Notes: generated by a model from the sequence alone, not told the origin. A stretch of 64,000 nt of DNA from WTJY01 sp041568735 (GCA_041568735.1 JBFFZG010000001.1:4583-68582); one strand, 5' to 3'; positions 1 through 9,166 are shown, numbered from the stretch's first letter. Numbers and translations: made by a program.

Positions 1-626
1 CGTCGGACCCCATGAAGGGAACCGTCACCATGGGTTTGATGGCCCAGCAGTGCGCTGACCTGCTGGAAAGCCTGGAAATCGATGAACCGATCGTCGTCTG
101 CGGCCTATCGATGGGGGGCTACGTCGCCATGGAATTGGTACGCCAGTTTCCCCGGCGCATAAGCGGGCTGATTTTAACCGCAACCCGGGCCGCGCCCGAC
201 AGCGAAGAAGCCCGCTCCGGCCGCAATGCGGCGATTTCGAAGATCAAGCAAAAAGGGCTCGATGTTTTCGTCGACGAAATGCTGCCCAACCTTTTCGCCC
301 CCCAAAATTTCGACCCGGAGAGCGAAATTGTGGCTTATGTACGGGAGATGATGATGCAGACGTCGCCTGAGGGGGCGATTGCCGCTCTGCGGGGGATGAA
401 AGAACGGGCGGATTCCCGGCCGCTCCTTTCGTCGATCGAGGTTCCCACCATCATTATTCACGGCGAGGACGACCAGATTGTTCCCCTGGCCGAAGCGCAG
501 GAAATGTACGCCGCCATGCCCGACTCCAATCTCTTTATCGTCGAAAATGCCGGCCACCTGCCGCCGATGGAGCAGCCGGATGTTTTTAACGGCATCGTCG
601 CCGAATTTTTAGGCGATCTGATTTAA
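1..626 (+). CDS. Alpha/beta hydrolase (5' partial)
   Basis: Open reading frame that enters from the left edge; the first complete codon is at 3, so the N-terminus with the oxyanion-hole HG motif is missing. About 208 residues are visible. The nucleophile elbow G-L-S-M-G-G is clear, with the Ser codon at 108-110. Further on come the acid region (HGEDDQIVPLAEA) and the catalytic His (NAGHLPPMEQP) near the C-terminus, in the order expected for the fold. The helical cap between them fits small soluble esterases and lactonases of the 3-oxoadipate enol-lactonase type. The substrate cannot be inferred. The ATG at 12 is probably an internal Met because coding continues upstream of it. A Dabb gene follows after about 30 nt and is probably co-transcribed. 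Confidence 0.85.
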   Translation, partial: SDPMKGTVTMGLMAQQCADLLESLEIDEPIVVCGLSMGGYVAMELVRQFPRRISGLILTATRAAPDSEEARSGRNAAISKIKQKGLDVFVDEMLPNLFAPQNFDPESEIVAYVREMMMQTSPEGAIAALRGMKERADSRPLLSSIEVPTIIIHGEDDQIVPLAEAQEMYAAMPDSNLFIVENAGHLPPMEQPDVFNGIVAEFLGDLI

Positions 627-655
627 ACGATGCGGGCGGTTCGTTCGAGACCCTC

Positions 656-946
656 ATGCTGATCCACATCGTCCTCTTCAAGTTGAAAAACCCCACCGCC
701 GCCAATCGCTCCGCCCTGACCGGGCGGCTGCGCGCCCTGGGAGGAGCCATCCCTTTCCTGCGGAAGATCGAGGTCGGCGAGGATGTTTCCCATTCCGATC
801 GATCGTTTGACGTTGCCCTCATCACGCGGTTTGACGATCTGGATGGACTGGCCCTTTACCAGCAGCATCCCCGCCACCAGGAGGTACTCGCCTGGATTGC
901 CGAAATGGTGAGCGAAACGCGTACAGTCGATTTTTTCGATGGGTGA
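656..946 (+). CDS. Dabb (stress-responsive A/B barrel) family protein
   Basis: 96 residues, the normal size for a single dimeric alpha-beta barrel (Dabb) domain. The opening MLIHIVLFKLK is the typical first strand. The middle (FDVALITRFDDLDGLALYQQHPRHQEV) matches the family pattern in which a strand is followed by a Y-x-x-H-P-x-H helix. Members form small dimers and have been linked to stress responses or to cyclisation of small molecules; the role here is unknown. It lies 30 nt after the hydrolase stop with no obvious terminator between them, so the pair is probably one transcript. No good Shine-Dalgarno sequence is visible, so translation may depend on the upstream gene. Confidence 0.8.
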   Translation: MLIHIVLFKLKNPTAANRSALTGRLRALGGAIPFLRKIEVGEDVSHSDRSFDVALITRFDDLDGLALYQQHPRHQEVLAWIAEMVSETRTVDFFDG

Positions 947-1093
947 TCGCCGCTGAATCCGACCGCGCGGAGGGGAAATGGGCGGGGCGGGGCCCCCGGA
1001 GGCGACTCCTTTCAGAATTCCAGGGAATAGGATATATTTTGCTCTAACCAATCCCGGGTCATGCACGACAACACGGCTACCACCCTGTGATTT

Positions 1094-2599
1094 ATGAGTT
1101 ATAGAAGCCGCATTCTCATCGTCGACGATCAGGCCCTCATGCGCAATCACATGCACCGCCTCCTGGCGGATGAGGGCTACGAGCTCGAATTTGCCGAGGA
1201 CGGCCGCAAGGCGCTCGACAAGATCGAGTCCTTTCGCCCCGATCTCATCCTGCTCGATGTACGCATGCCGGTCATGGACGGGTTTAAAGTCTGCCGCCGG
1301 GTACGCGAAAATCCGGCCACAGCCGAGATCCCCATTATCATGATTACGGCCTTTGATGATCGGCACGCCCGCATGGAGGGGATCCAGGCCGGGGCTGACG
1401 ACTTCATCCCTAAACCCTACGACAGTCTCGAACTGCGGGCCCGCGTGCGCACCATCACCCGCCTCAATCGCTTTCGCCGCCTGATGGATGAAAAGGCCAA
1501 GTTTCAGCTGGTGGCCGAGCTGTCGGAAAACGGCTACCTGCTGATCAACGATTCGGACCAGGTGGTGTTCGCCAACCACCAGGCGCGGCTCTATCTCAAC
1601 CTGCCGGTTGAGATGGACACCCCGATCGACCAGACGTTTACCGAACTCGTTCAGGGGCGCTACCAGCGGGAATCGGCCCAGAGCTGGGACCCCTGGCCGG
1701 GCTGGAACGAAAACAAGGAGGCCCGCTATCTCGTCCGGCCGGAGACGGTGCACGCCCCGGCTCTCTGGCTCCAGGTCGACACCCTCGACCACCTCCTCTC
1801 CGGCAGCCAGATGGTCTGGGTGGTCAGCCTGCGCGACGTCACCAACCAGATGACCGTCCGTCAGGATATGTGGAAATTCCAGCGGGCTATCCACCACAAA
1901 ATGCGTACGCCCCTGATCGGCATGTACAGCGGCATTCAATTTCTGGCCAACTACGTGTCGGAATTATCGGCGGAGGATGTGCAGGCGCTCCTGGCGACGG
2001 CACTGGAGCACGGGGAGCGGCTCCGGGGAGCGGTGGAGGATGTTCTCCGCTACCTGGACACGCCGAATTTCGCCCATGTCGGCAATCAAATCACCCTGCG
2101 CATGGTCGCCGAGGCGGCCCGAGAAATGGGTGAGGCGCTCGAGCTCAAGTCCTGCACCGTCGAGCTCGACGAGGCGATCGCTGAGGAAGCACTCGTGCTC
2201 TCGCAGGAGTCGATGGAAGTGATTCTGTGGGAGCTGCTCGAAAATGCCAAGAAATTCCACCCCGACCACAGTCCGGACGTCCTGGTAAATCTCGAAGCGG
2301 CCGCCGAGAAAGGATCGGCCGCCGTCCTCATACTCGACAACGGCACCTCCCTGACGCCCGAACAGCTGCAGCATATCTGGCAGCCTTACTACCAGTCGGA
2401 AAAGAGTTTCACCGGTGAAATCGAGGGCATGGGGCTCGGCCTGCCCACGGTCGCTTCCGTTCTCTGGGGAGTCGGGGGCAAATGCCAGCTCCTCAACCGG
2501 CCGGACGGGCCCGGAGTCGAAGCGCAGCTGATTATTCCCTTTATCTCACAAAATGACCTGCTGAACCGCGAAAAAGAGTTCGAAGAAGTAGAAGATTAG
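1094..2599 (+). CDS. Receiver-PAS-histidine kinase (hybrid sensor)
   Basis: 501 residues, no membrane segment. Residues 1-125 are a receiver domain with the acidic pair D11/D12, phospho-acceptor D55 (LLDVRMPVMDG), the conserved Thr (MITAFDD) and Lys (PKPYD). Residues about 135-250 look like a PAS-type sensor. The H-box is H268-K-M-R-T-P-L, and the ATPase domain has an N-box-like ELLENAKKF, a D-N-G G1 box and GMGLGLPTV. The receiver precedes the kinase, so this is a cytosolic kinase gated by an upstream phosphorelay rather than a classical hybrid. The residue after the phospho-His is Lys instead of the usual Glu/Asp. A TATATT hexamer near 1033 could be its -10 box, but the -35 is poor. It ends in a 4-nt convergent overlap with the transporter gene. 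Confidence 0.9.
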   Translation: MSYRSRILIVDDQALMRNHMHRLLADEGYELEFAEDGRKALDKIESFRPDLILLDVRMPVMDGFKVCRRVRENPATAEIPIIMITAFDDRHARMEGIQAGADDFIPKPYDSLELRARVRTITRLNRFRRLMDEKAKFQLVAELSENGYLLINDSDQVVFANHQARLYLNLPVEMDTPIDQTFTELVQGRYQRESAQSWDPWPGWNENKEARYLVRPETVHAPALWLQVDTLDHLLSGSQMVWVVSLRDVTNQMTVRQDMWKFQRAIHHKMRTPLIGMYSGIQFLANYVSELSAEDVQALLATALEHGERLRGAVEDVLRYLDTPNFAHVGNQITLRMVAEAAREMGEALELKSCTVELDEAIAEEALVLSQESMEVILWELLENAKKFHPDHSPDVLVNLEAAAEKGSAAVLILDNGTSLTPEQLQHIWQPYYQSEKSFTGEIEGMGLGLPTVASVLWGVGGKCQLLNRPDGPGVEAQLIIPFISQNDLLNREKEFEEVED

Positions 2600-3030
2600 C
2601 GGACGATCAGCCAGCCACCGATCAAGAGGAGAGCCATCCCCATCAGGCGGGCCAGATCGAGCGGCCGAACCGCCGAATCCAGCCAGCCGTAGTGATCGAA
2701 GAGGGCCGAAAGGGCATACTGGGTCACCGCTACGATGGCAAACGTCGCCACGAAACCCAACCGGGGGACCGCGTAGCCGATCACACCGACGATGATTAAT
2801 CCGGTCAGCCCGGCCAGGTAGGCATACCAGGGTGCCTGGTGCCAGCCCCCCAGATTTCCTCCGCGCAGCAGGAGCATGATCAGTCCGATGATCACCCCAC
2901 CGCCGAAATAGGTGATGAATACACTTTCCACGGTGCCAAAAACGGTGTCCAGCGTCCCCATAAAACGCGCCTGCAGGACGACGGCGATACCACCCAGAAC
3001 CGGAATTCCAATTAACAGCAGCTGGTTCAT
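2596..3030 (-). CDS. DMT-superfamily (DUF606/YdcZ-like) membrane protein
   Basis: 144 residues with about five hydrophobic segments: 4-24, 35-58, 68-88, 91-111 and 126-142. Length and hydropathy fit the DUF606 (YdcZ) half-size members of the drug/metabolite transporter superfamily, which probably act as dimers. The start MNQLLLIGIPVLGG gives a first transmembrane helix without a cleavable signal. The substrate is unknown. The stop codon overlaps the stop of the convergent kinase gene (shared TTAG), which leaves no room for a terminator between the two. Confidence 0.75.
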   Translation of the reverse strand: MNQLLLIGIPVLGGIAVVLQARFMGTLDTVFGTVESVFITYFGGGVIIGLIMLLLRGGNLGGWHQAPWYAYLAGLTGLIIVGVIGYAVPRLGFVATFAIVAVTQYALSALFDHYGWLDSAVRPLDLARLMGMALLLIGGWLIVR

Positions 3031-3257
3031 CTTTCACTCTCACCCTGTAAATGTTTTGGGAGACCCGGCCTTTACCCCCACCCAAACAAATCGGAGGATT
3101 CATCGGCCCCTGCTGGTCTTACCCGTTTCACGATGGTAGTATCCATGGAACCGGGCCCGGCTCTCCGGCCGCCATCGCTGGCCCGACGAGCAGGGAAAAT
3201 CACCCGGCCGCCCGGATCGCAATCAGACCAGAGGTACTTTTGCCAGGCAGTCGCTTT

Positions 3258-5003
3258 ATGAGCACCCAGGACCGCATGCCCCGCATTCTCGTCACGGAAG
3301 AAATGCCCGACGAGGCCATCTCACTGCTCGAGCAGGTCGGCGAGGTCGACCGGCAACCCGGCCTGTCACGCCCCGCCCTCATGGAACGATTGCCCCATTA
3401 TGAAGCGTTTATCACCGGTGGGCAACGAATTATCGACGCCGAACTGATCCACAAGGCGGCCAACTGCCGGGTCATCGGCCGGATCGGCGCTGGCCTGGAG
3501 AATATCGACGTGGTAGCCGCCCGCGAACGGCACATCCAGGTCGTCAACACCCCCGGCGTCCAGACCCTCGCCGTCGCCGAGCACACATTCGGCCTCATGC
3601 TGGCCATCGCCCGGCAGCTTCCCCAGGCGCAGAAGGCCCTCCAGGCGGGATCCCGGCCGGCGAGCAGCCTGACCGGCACCGGCCTGGCCGGAAAAACGCT
3701 CGGGATTATCGGCTACGGCCGGATTGGTCGGGAGGTCGCCCTCAGAGCGCGCGCCTTTGGCATGCGGCTGCTCGTCAATCAGCGGCGGCCGACCCCGGAG
3801 CTCGACATGGAGGGCATTGAATCGGTCGACCTGCGGGATCTCCTTCAGCGCGCCGATTTTGTCACCATCCATGTCCCGCACCGGCCGGAAACGATCGGTT
3901 TACTCGGCCCCAATGAAATCCAGCAGATGAAAAAAGGGGCCTTTTTAATCAATACCGCCCGCACCGAAATCGTCGACGAAGCCGCCTTACTCGATGCCCT
4001 GAATCGTGGGCAGATCGCCGGCGCTGCGCTCGACGTCCATGGGGAAGAAACGGCCGTCAATCCGGCTTTAATCAAACACGAGCGGGTCATCGCCACTCCC
4101 CACATCGGCGCGCGGACGGCCGATGCGCAGCGCGAGGCGGCCATCAGCACCGCCGAACAGGTCGCCGAAATCCTCCAGCAGATCAGCATCGAAAATATTC
4201 TCCCGCTCAAGGTCGTCCCCATGGACAAGATCTTCCCCCACGAAAGCATCGACCAAAAACGGGTCGATCGACTGGCGGCCCGGCTGGAAGCGGAAGGGGT
4301 TCTGGGCAACCCGCCAATTGTCACCCAGGTAGACGACAAGTACATGGTGCTCGACGGCGCCACCCGCACCGCGGCCATGAAAAAACTCGGCTTTCCCCAC
4401 GCCATTGTCCAGGTCAGCTCGTCGGAAGATGGGCTCGACCTGCACACCTGGTACCACGTCGTCCGCAAAATTGATCTGGCGCGGCTCCTGGCCATCCTGG
4501 AGGCGATGCCGGATATTTTCCTGGTGCCGGTCGACCCGGAAAAAGCGGCCGATGATATGTTCGCTTACGGCGCGATGTGCTACCTGCACACGGTGGACGA
4601 CCGGGCCTACCTGGTGCAGCCGGCGGCCGGAGTGAACCGGCTCGACGCCCTCAACCACCTCACCGAAACCTACATTGAAGCGGCCACGGTCGATCGAACA
4701 TTGGACCGCGACATCCACCTGCTGCGAGCCGAGTACCCCGACCTGACCACCCTCGTCGTTTTTCCGGCTTATTCGGTCGCCCAGGTCATGCAGGTCACCA
4801 TTTCCGGCCGTTATTTTCCGGCCGGCATTACCCGGTTTGTCATCCCCGGGCGCATTCTGCGCCTCAACGCCGATCTGTCCGTGCTGCGCTCGGATAAGCC
4901 GCTGCACGAAAAAAATCGGTGGCTGAACCAGCTCCTCGAGGAAAAACTTCGCCAGAACGCGATCCGGTTTTACCGGGAGCCGGTTTATCTGCTCGATGAA
5001 TAA
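3258..5003 (+). CDS. D-2-hydroxyacid (phosphoglycerate-type) dehydrogenase fused to SbnI/SerK-like serine kinase domain
   Basis: 581 residues from ATG 3258; ATG 3276 is an alternative with a better AGGA ahead of it. Residues 1-310 are a SerA-like dehydrogenase: Rossmann motif G149-I-I-G-Y-G-R-I-G157, catalytic R235 (NTARTE) and H282 (TPHIGA). From about 315 on the chain is not the ACT or ASB domain usual for SerA. It has a ParB/sulfiredoxin-like domain with H328-E329 (FPHES) and L-D366-G-x-T-R370, followed by a region with PAGITR and an RILRLN segment. This layout resembles SbnI of staphyloferrin B synthesis and archaeal SerK, which make O-phosphoserine from serine. Both halves would then touch phosphoserine metabolism. 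The dehydrogenase call is firm; the kinase call rests on motif resemblance. The frame is open upstream to 3051, but that stretch is unlike the family. Confidence 0.85.
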   Translation: MSTQDRMPRILVTEEMPDEAISLLEQVGEVDRQPGLSRPALMERLPHYEAFITGGQRIIDAELIHKAANCRVIGRIGAGLENIDVVAARERHIQVVNTPGVQTLAVAEHTFGLMLAIARQLPQAQKALQAGSRPASSLTGTGLAGKTLGIIGYGRIGREVALRARAFGMRLLVNQRRPTPELDMEGIESVDLRDLLQRADFVTIHVPHRPETIGLLGPNEIQQMKKGAFLINTARTEIVDEAALLDALNRGQIAGAALDVHGEETAVNPALIKHERVIATPHIGARTADAQREAAISTAEQVAEILQQISIENILPLKVVPMDKIFPHESIDQKRVDRLAARLEAEGVLGNPPIVTQVDDKYMVLDGATRTAAMKKLGFPHAIVQVSSSEDGLDLHTWYHVVRKIDLARLLAILEAMPDIFLVPVDPEKAADDMFAYGAMCYLHTVDDRAYLVQPAAGVNRLDALNHLTETYIEAATVDRTLDRDIHLLRAEYPDLTTLVVFPAYSVAQVMQVTISGRYFPAGITRFVIPGRILRLNADLSVLRSDKPLHEKNRWLNQLLEEKLRQNAIRFYREPVYLLDE

Positions 5004-5082
5004 GATAGACGGATTCAGGACCGACTTTTTGGCCAGGTTGCCCAATGACCGGGCGGCCCATTCCGATTAAACTGCAGCAGAC

Positions 5083-5508
5083 ATGGATAATTTCGAAGCC
5101 TTTATTGATCACGTCCCCCTTTTTAAGGGTTTGACCCGCCGGCAGCGCCGGCGCCTGGCCGGGATGGGTGTGCGCCGCAGCTACGAGGCCGGTCAGCGCA
5201 TCGTCACCCAGGACAGTCTGGGGGTCGGCATGTACGTGGTGCTTTCCGGCCGGGCAGAGGCGATTCGGGAGCGGCTCGACGGCACAGCCGTGGTCGTCAA
5301 CGAGTTTGGGCCGACCGATTTTTTTGGGGAGCTGGCCCTCCTGGCCGAAGGACCGCGGACGGCGACGGTCTTGGCCGTGGAGCCGACCGACTGCCTGATC
5401 CTCATGCGTACCGATTTCCTCGAACTGCTGCAGAGCGACGCCCAGATGGCGGTCACCGTGGCGACAGCGCTCGCCGAACGCTTCCGCCGCGCACTCGAAG
5501 CCCTCTAA
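5083..5508 (+). CDS. Cyclic nucleotide-binding domain protein (Crp-like sensor without HTH)
   Basis: 141 residues forming one cNMP-binding beta-roll. The phosphate-binding cassette is canonical: F-F-G-E-L-A-L-L followed by G-P-R-T-A-T-V, with the Arg that contacts the cyclic phosphate. There is no DNA-binding helix-turn-helix and no other output domain, so it probably works through a partner. It sits 79 nt after the dehydrogenase-kinase gene and 52 nt before a class III cyclase-like gene. That neighbourhood suggests a local cAMP/cGMP producer-sensor pair, an inference from position only. Confidence 0.85.
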   Translation: MDNFEAFIDHVPLFKGLTRRQRRRLAGMGVRRSYEAGQRIVTQDSLGVGMYVVLSGRAEAIRERLDGTAVVVNEFGPTDFFGELALLAEGPRTATVLAVEPTDCLILMRTDFLELLQSDAQMAVTVATALAERFRRALEAL

Positions 5509-5560
5509 ATCGACCTCCGGCGACCGCGGCCGATTTCACCGCGGCCGGAGCACCAGGCCT

Positions 5561-8500
5561 ATGATCCAGTGTCCAACCTGTGGGTTTGCCAGCCACCCCG
5601 ACCTCAATTTTTGCGGCCGCTGCGGCCGCCCCCTGAAGGCCCCCGGCGCCGGTCCCCAGCCGCAGCCGCCGGCGCCAGGCGAAATGCGGCTGGTGACCGT
5701 GCTCATGGCCGACATCAGCGGCTCCACCGAGCTCCTGGAAAAATTGGGCACGGAACAATGGGTCACGCTGATGAAAAACCTGCTGCAAAAGCTCGGCGCC
5801 GAGGTCTACCGCTTCGGCGGTCGGGTCGATCAATTTCGCGGCGACGGCCTGGTCGCTTTTTTTGGTTCGGTGGGAGCCCACGAGGACGACAGCGAACGGG
5901 CTGTTCTCGCGGCCCTGGCCATGCAGGAAATGTGTGAGCTCGACCGCTCGCTAAATGTTGAGCTGGATGGCTTCAGCGGGCCGCTCCGCCTGCGCATCGG
6001 CATCCATACCGGGGAGGTGGTGGTCGGCAAAGTCGGAGATGAGCGCCTGCACCAGGAAGACACGGCCATGGGGCGGGCGATCGCCCTGGCATCGCGCCTC
6101 GAAAATCAGGCCGCCCCGGGAGCGATCTGGGTGAGTCAGGCTACTTACGAGACGATCAGCGGCCGGTTCGATTGGCGGGAAATCGGGTCGGTTCGGCTGC
6201 GTGGTTTTTCCGAACTGATGCCGGTCTATCAGCCACTCGCCCCCCGGCTCGAAGAGAGCCGGAGCCCGGTTTTTTTTGGCGGTGATCTGCTGGCCCGTCC
6301 ACGGGAGGTCCACCAGGTCCTGCAAAAAATCGAGGAGCTCCGGCAGTTCCGCCAGGGAGGGGTCATCACGCTGTCCGGAGCCCGCGGCATGGGTAAATCC
6401 CAGCTCATGGAACAGGTTCGGCGTGCCCTCAACGCGAAAAGAGCCACCTCTCCGCAGATCACCTGGCTGCACGGCCGCTGCCGCTCCTATGAACAATCGA
6501 TCCCCTTCGCCTTGTGGCGCTCCCTCCTGTTTCGCTATTTCGGCATTCGTGAGGGGGAAGATTCCCAGGCCATCCGCCGGCAAATCGAGGCCCAGACCCG
6601 GGCCCTCGACCCCGCCCTTGCCTCTGAATTTTTACCGTGGCTGCTCCGCTTTTTCGGGATGGACGGCCGGCCGGCCGCCCGCGCCGCGGCCGCCAATCTG
6701 ACGGACGAGACGGCCTACGATCGCTTCCTGGAAGCCGAAGACATGCCCCGCAGCGCCCTCGAAAGGACCCATGGGGAATTGGAGCGGCAGACGCTCTTTC
6801 ATCAGGCCAATGGCTACCTGCGGGCGATTTCCCGGTTGGCACCGGTCGTGATTCTTTTCGAAAATCTACAGTGGGCAGATGAAACCTCGCTGGCATGTCT
6901 GAATTACTGCCTGCCGGCCCTCCGGCATTATCCGATCCTGTTCGTCCTGAGCACCCGGCCCGAGCTGCCCCTGTCGCGGAGTGGCGCCAGATCCCTCCTC
7001 GAGAAAATCGAAGAGCGTTTTCCCGGCCGTCACCAGCATATCCAACTCGACCCCCTGGGAGCGACGGAAAGTCATGCCCTGATCGGCGAGGCGGTCGGCC
7101 GGCATACTCTCCCCGATGACCTGCAGGCGCTGCTGGTGACCCGGGCCGAGGGCAATCCCTACTTTCTAGAACAGCTCCTCCAATCGCTGATGCGCCAGGG
7201 AGCCCTCGTGCAGATGCCGCAGACCGGCCGCTGGCAGCTGGTCCAACAGATTGATTCCCTCGAACTGCCCTCGAGCCTGCAGTCCCTGCTCCAGGCCCGG
7301 CTCGACCTGCTGCCGCCGGATGCCCGGAAACTGCTCCAACAGGCGGCCGTCGCCGGGGCTCACTTCTGGACAGAGGTCCTCGAAAATCTGCCCCACCCGA
7401 TTCCAATAAAAGAGCCGCTCGCGCTGCTTGAGCGAGAAGGCATTGTCGCACGGGTCCAGCCTACCCCCCACCTCGGCTGGGAGTTCCGCTTCCATTCCAT
7501 TCTCCTGCGCGACGTGGTTTATCAGAGTTTGCTCACCGAGCAGCGGCGGGATCTGCACCGGCAGACCGGGCTGGCCCTCGAAAAGCTCCTGGGCGAGGAT
7601 ACCCGCTTCCAGGCGAGTCTCCTCGTCCACCACTTTCACCGGGCGGGGGATCAGACCCGGGAACTTCGCTACCTGCTGCTGGCGGCCGAAACGGCCGAAC
7701 AGGCCCATGCCGACGAGGAAAGCGTCGCTCTCCTGGACCAGGCGGACGGCATTCTCACCGCCCTGTTGGAGCAGAAGCCCGGAAAACAGGGGGAAAATGC
7801 CTACCTGGACCAGCGTTTCTCCGTCCTCTCCCGGCGGCTGGCGATTGGACAGCGGCTTCGGGATGGCCCTTCAGCGCAGCGGGACGCCGCCGCCCTGCTG
7901 CAGCTGGCCGGCCGGCTCAAAAAACGTTCCCGGCTGATCGATGCCATCTTGCTGCAGCCGGCCGTTTCCTCCTGGCGCGAGGAGGCGGATCTGATCCGCG
8001 GCCTTGAATTCGCCAACCAGGCGCATCAGCTGGCCGTCCAGGCCAAGGATCGACTCCGCGAAATGAGAAGCTTGATGGCTCTGGCCCGCCTCGGCCGCTT
8101 CCGTGGGAATCCGGAGGCGGTTGCCCAGGCCGAACGGGCGCTGTTCATCGCCCGAGAAATCGGGGATCGGCAGGCGGAGGTTTACCTCCTGATCTGGCTG
8201 GGGACCACGTTTGACTGGATTGACGAGCCGGAAAGAGCCCAGCCTTATTTCGATCAGGCCTACCCCCTGACCCGGGAATTAAATGACAAGGAAGCCGAAA
8301 TCGAGCTTCTGAAACAGACCGGTCTCCGGGCCGAACGGGCCGGGGACTACTACCGATCCCTGACCGACTATCACGAGCGGCGGCGGCAGCTCGCCCGGCG
8401 AACGGGCAACCGGCTGGCCGAGGCGCAGGCCGCCATGCTGCAGGGAATGGTCCGGGGGATTTACCTGGGGGATCTGCAGGCCGGGTTAGAAGAGCTGATC

Positions 8501-9166
8501 AGCGGACGGCGGCTCTGGCAGGGCACCGGCGTCGAAGCAATCGCCCTCGTCTACATCGCCCATATTCTCATCCTTCAGGGAGCGTTTGAAGCGGCCGGGC
8601 AGGCACTCGACCATCCCGTCGAACAAACCGGCTCCTTAAATAATGACATTGTGCGGACCGCCCGCGCCCTCGTTCGCGCTATGTGGCACAACGAACAGGG
8701 AGGGCTCACGCACTGGCACAGCGCCCTCGGGGAAGCCGCAGCCGTCCTGGTGCTGACCCGGGAGCGCCCCCTGCTCAGCCGGCAGTTCAGCATGGCGGCG
8801 GCCGTGCAGGCCACCATCGCCCATCTCGGCCTGGGGTCGACCATGCCCGAAGACCAGGTTTATCATCTCGAGCGCGCCCTCGACTTCGCCAGCGAAGGTC
8901 TGAAAATCTACCGCCAAACCGGCTTCACCCAAATTACCGAATGTGTTGGCGAGAGCGTCCTCTACTGGCACGGCCGCGCCCTGGCGGCGGTTGGCCGGCA
9001 GGCGGCGGCGTTGGCCAGCTACCGCGAAGCCTATGGAGAAATGCGGCGCAAATGGCGGCTCATTCCGGAAGACTCCCACTTCCGCCAGACGTACATCGAC
9101 CAGCTGCCCATCCACCAGCTCATCGTCAAAGAGGCTGAAACCCACCGGTTTCTCGAGGAAGATTAG
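5561..9166 (+). CDS. Zinc-ribbon / class III nucleotide cyclase / AAA ATPase / TPR protein
   Basis: 1201 residues. Order: zinc ribbon C4-x2-C7 and C18-x2-C21; class III cyclase homology domain about 40-210 with both metal-binding Asp motifs (MADISGST and F-R-G-D-G-L-V-A); STAND/AAA-type ATPase with Walker A G273-A-R-G-M-G-K-S280 and a Walker B-like VVILFENLQWAD near 430; then a long alpha-helical TPR-like region about 650-1190. This is the large soluble cyclase architecture common in Chloroflexota and Actinomycetota, thought to couple signal-dependent ATPase oligomerisation to an output. The position normally holding the transition-state Asn reads A-L-A-S-R-L-E, so Asn is replaced by Ala while Arg is kept, and the purine-specifying Lys is Gln. 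Activity is therefore uncertain. The stop overlaps the convergent CAP-LysM stop by 4 nt. Confidence 0.88.
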   Translation: MIQCPTCGFASHPDLNFCGRCGRPLKAPGAGPQPQPPAPGEMRLVTVLMADISGSTELLEKLGTEQWVTLMKNLLQKLGAEVYRFGGRVDQFRGDGLVAFFGSVGAHEDDSERAVLAALAMQEMCELDRSLNVELDGFSGPLRLRIGIHTGEVVVGKVGDERLHQEDTAMGRAIALASRLENQAAPGAIWVSQATYETISGRFDWREIGSVRLRGFSELMPVYQPLAPRLEESRSPVFFGGDLLARPREVHQVLQKIEELRQFRQGGVITLSGARGMGKSQLMEQVRRALNAKRATSPQITWLHGRCRSYEQSIPFALWRSLLFRYFGIREGEDSQAIRRQIEAQTRALDPALASEFLPWLLRFFGMDGRPAARAAAANLTDETAYDRFLEAEDMPRSALERTHGELERQTLFHQANGYLRAISRLAPVVILFENLQWADETSLACLNYCLPALRHYPILFVLSTRPELPLSRSGARSLLEKIEERFPGRHQHIQLDPLGATESHALIGEAVGRHTLPDDLQALLVTRAEGNPYFLEQLLQSLMRQGALVQMPQTGRWQLVQQIDSLELPSSLQSLLQARLDLLPPDARKLLQQAAVAGAHFWTEVLENLPHPIPIKEPLALLEREGIVARVQPTPHLGWEFRFHSILLRDVVYQSLLTEQRRDLHRQTGLALEKLLGEDTRFQASLLVHHFHRAGDQTRELRYLLLAAETAEQAHADEESVALLDQADGILTALLEQKPGKQGENAYLDQRFSVLSRRLAIGQRLRDGPSAQRDAAALLQLAGRLKKRSRLIDAILLQPAVSSWREEADLIRGLEFANQAHQLAVQAKDRLREMRSLMALARLGRFRGNPEAVAQAERALFIAREIGDRQAEVYLLIWLGTTFDWIDEPERAQPYFDQAYPLTRELNDKEAEIELLKQTGLRAERAGDYYRSLTDYHERRRQLARRTGNRLAEAQAAMLQGMVRGIYLGDLQAGLEELISGRRLWQGTGVEAIALVYIAHILILQGAFEAAGQALDHPVEQTGSLNNDIVRTARALVRAMWHNEQGGLTHWHSALGEAAAVLVLTRERPLLSRQFSMAAAVQATIAHLGLGSTMPEDQVYHLERALDFASEGLKIYRQTGFTQITECVGESVLYWHGRALAAVGRQAAALASYREAYGEMRRKWRLIPEDSHFRQTYIDQLPIHQLIVKEAETHRFLEED

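Noticed and set aside
3051..3257. Upstream extension of the dehydrogenase-kinase frame
   Set aside because: The extra 69 codons are Pro/Gly/Arg-rich with no similarity to the family. MSTQDRMPRILVTEEM is the normal N-terminus.
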